From Neptunomonas japonica DSM 18939 (GTDB lineage: Bacteria; Pseudomonadota; Gammaproteobacteria; Pseudomonadales; Balneatricaceae): a DNA stretch of 64,000 nucleotides. Positions 62,195-64,000 of the stretch are shown here, in pieces (within the stretch, counting starts at the first letter, position 1; each line of letters begins with the position of its first letter). The position numbers were made by a program, and so were the translations under genes. The stretch lies in contig NZ_AUGR01000002.1 of NCBI RefSeq assembly GCF_000422765.1, positions 186,001 to 250,000 of the forward strand. Direction: 5' to 3'. The notes below the pieces were generated by a model that did no database searches, was not told the DNA's origin, and saw only the letters and a program-made list of their open reading frames with translations.

Positions 62195-63694
62195 TTACTT
62201 CATAGAAATAGTAGTGTGGACTTTATTAGACGTTGTACCAGGTTCAAACCATCGAGCAGATACTGTCTTTGTTTGAGTCCAGAACTGAACGGCTTGTTGG
62301 CCGTTAGGCCCTAAGTCGCCAAGCTTAGATGCACGTGACCCAGTAAAGCTGAAGTAGGCAACAGGTACTGCAATTGGGATATTGATACCCACTTGCCCTA
62401 CATCTACGTTATTTTCGAACCAGCGAGCGTTCCAGCCTGAGTTGGTAAAGATGGCAGTACCATTACCATTTTCGTTAGCGTTGATAATATCAGTAGCACT
62501 CTCTAGATCATCAGCGCCCATCACACACATGACAGGACCGAAGATTTCCTGAGTGTAGATATCCATTTCAGTAGTGACATCTGAAAACAAGGTAGGGCCG
62601 ACGAAGTTTCCTTGTGGATAACCTTCAACAGCGACACCGCGGCCATCGAGTAATAAGGATGCACCTTGCTGAACACCTGTTTCAATAAGCCCTTCAACAC
62701 GTGCTTGTGCTTGTGGAGAAACAAGCGGGCCTAAATCTGCGTCGCGATTGCTACCAGGGCCTATGATCATGCTTTTGGCGCGCTCAACCATTTCTGGTAA
62801 CCACTCACGTGCTTCACCCACTAAAATTACAATGGAGTTAGCCATGCAGCGTTGACCTGCAGCACCAAAGCAAGAACCCAGCATATGGTTAATTGCTTGG
62901 TCTTTATTGGCGTCAGGCATGATAACTGCGTGATTTTTTGCCCCCATCATGCACTGTGCACGTTTACCTGTGCTGCTAGCGCGATTATAAAGAGATGTGC
63001 CGACATGAGTAGAACCGATAAAAGACAGCGCCTTAACATCAGGATGCTCTGCAAGACGGTTAGCAACATCGGCGCCACCGTGCACGACATTCAATACACC
63101 AGCAGGAACACCCGCTTCCATCGCCAACTCAACTAAGCGCATAGTTGATGTAGGGTCTTGTTCAGAAGGCTTTAAAACAAATGTGTTACCGCATGCGATT
63201 GCTATCGGGAACATAAAGCAAGGCAGCATAATTGGGAAGTTAAACGCAGTAATACCCACACCAACACCTAGTGGTTTGTTGAGCGTATATACATTAACGT
63301 CACCCGCAACATTGTCAGCTATCTCGCCCAGCTGGAGTTTAGTGATGAGGCAAGCATTCTCGATGGCTTCTAGTCCACGGCCAACTTCACCTTCGGCATC
63401 AGGTAGTGTTTTACCGTGTTCTAAGCTTATTAGCTCAGCGATTTCTTTGGTGTTGTCGCGTACCAATTGCTGGAATCGCAGCATAATCGCTTGGCGTTTG
63501 GCGACGGACACTTTACGCCAGCTTTTGAAAGCTTCTTTTGCGCTAGCAACGGCAGTATCGACTTCATCAAGTGTTGCAAACGGTACTTGGGCAACAACTT
63601 CTTGAGTGGCTGGATTAAGTACATCAGCCCAAATGCCGCTGGTGGTTTCAACTTTTTCGCCGTTAATAATCATAGATACTTGGGGAATGCTCAT
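62195..63694 (-). CDS. mmsA: CoA-acylating methylmalonate-semialdehyde dehydrogenase
   Basis: A 499-residue aldehyde dehydrogenase of the MmsA type. It has NAD-binding TAFNFPIMLPCFMFPIAIACGNTFVLKPSEQDP and the catalytic Cys283 in GQRCMAN. MmsA converts (methyl)malonate semialdehyde plus CoA to propionyl- or acetyl-CoA, in valine, inositol or beta-alanine breakdown. ATG 63694 follows GGAGGTAATA; the frame extends seven codons upstream. It is divergent from a LysR gene. Confidence 0.9.
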   Translation of the reverse strand: MSIPQVSMIINGEKVETTSGIWADVLNPATQEVVAQVPFATLDEVDTAVASAKEAFKSWRKVSVAKRQAIMLRFQQLVRDNTKEIAELISLEHGKTLPDAEGEVGRGLEAIENACLITKLQLGEIADNVAGDVNVYTLNKPLGVGVGITAFNFPIMLPCFMFPIAIACGNTFVLKPSEQDPTSTMRLVELAMEAGVPAGVLNVVHGGADVANRLAEHPDVKALSFIGSTHVGTSLYNRASSTGKRAQCMMGAKNHAVIMPDANKDQAINHMLGSCFGAAGQRCMANSIVILVGEAREWLPEMVERAKSMIIGPGSNRDADLGPLVSPQAQARVEGLIETGVQQGASLLLDGRGVAVEGYPQGNFVGPTLFSDVTTEMDIYTQEIFGPVMCVMGADDLESATDIINANENGNGTAIFTNSGWNARWFENNVDVGQVGINIPIAVPVAYFSFTGSRASKLGDLGPNGQQAVQFWTQTKTVSARWFEPGTTSNKVHTTISMK

Positions 63695-63879
63695 TATTAC
63701 CTCCAGAGACATCATTAATAGATATCTGGGTTATGTTGCGCTGCATATAAAACTGCATTTATGCAAACAGTGTATTTATATTGATATCGAGGATAGCGGC
63801 AGGGTATCTTGTTAACAATAGACAGTTTGGCAATACAGCCTTGCATAATTGCAAAGCTATGATCATAAAGAGAATAGAT

Positions 63880-64000
63880 ATGAACTGGGATGACTTAAAG
63901 GTCTTTTTAGAAGTCGCGCGTACTGAGAAGCTATCACAAGCCGCTAAGCGCTTGGGTATAGATGCATCGACCGTTTCGCGGCGCTTACACCGTCTAGAGG
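63880..64000 (+). CDS. LysR-family regulator, N-terminal part (cut by window edge)
   Basis: The frame from ATG 63880 runs open to the window edge and encodes a LysR helix-turn-helix: DDLKVFLEVARTEKLSQAAKRLGIDASTVSRRLHRLE. It is divergent from mmsA (gap about 185 bp), so it probably regulates mmsA. The effector domain is outside the window. Confidence 0.85.
   Translation, partial: MNWDDLKVFLEVARTEKLSQAAKRLGIDASTVSRRLHRLE

Overview
The window looks like the chromosome of a marine, respiratory gammaproteobacterium of the Oceanospirillales/Neptuniibacter kind. This rests on moderate GC, E. coli-like long-loop cytochrome bd, a TRAP transporter, many c-di-GMP proteins and a Pseudomonas-like quinoprotein alcohol oxidation cluster. 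No rRNA, tRNA, CRISPR array, IS element or prophage was recognised. The species call is inference.

Positions 1-23,900 form one large alcohol/aldehyde oxidation island. After a cut-off porin gene it holds ercA (Fe-alcohol dehydrogenase), the hybrid kinase ercS, the NO/heme-sensor pair nosP-nahK, the LuxR-type regulator erbR and a CXXCW rhodanese-like protein. An unrelated LysE exporter, an ABM protein and a broken YafY-type regulator follow. Next come the PedA/B/C-type ABC exporter with its beta-propeller and binding protein, a cupredoxin-like protein without copper ligands, cytochrome c550 PedF, a PedG/MoxJ-like protein, a SoxYZ-like carrier, a metallo-beta-lactamase-fold hydrolase, the PQQ alcohol dehydrogenase (with the Asp-Tyr-Asp motif of lanthanide enzymes), a LysR regulator and an ExaC-type aldehyde dehydrogenase. 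A recurring AGTAGTAGTTTTT-like box lies upstream of several of these units.

Positions 23,880-39,200 carry signalling genes: three c-di-GMP proteins, two of them interrupted (one by a frameshift, one by an in-frame TAA), the YcjX/YcjF pair, two small membrane proteins and a PAS chemoreceptor. Seventeen perfect copies of a 9-bp repeat sit just upstream of the chemoreceptor.

Positions 39,217-53,200 look like a sulfide and low-oxygen respiration island: DsbA/FrnE-like protein, DUF1641 protein plus SQR-like flavoprotein under a TetR regulator with two palindromic operators, cydDC, a sigma-54 activator with the three-cysteine spacing of the sulfane-sulfur sensor FisR, cydABX, a second SQR/FCSD-like flavoprotein, a rhodanese and a DsrE-like protein. 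Good -24/-12 promoters lie upstream of both cydA and the FCSD-like gene. This suggests that sulfane sulfur induces the sulfide-resistant bd oxidase together with sulfide oxidation.

Positions 53,400-64,000 hold an unusual ATP-grasp ligase / C45 Ntn-hydrolase / amidase row, a TRAP transporter (dctPQM), a scar containing the 3' ends of a porin and of a CitB-type response regulator, mmsA, and the start of a LysR gene.
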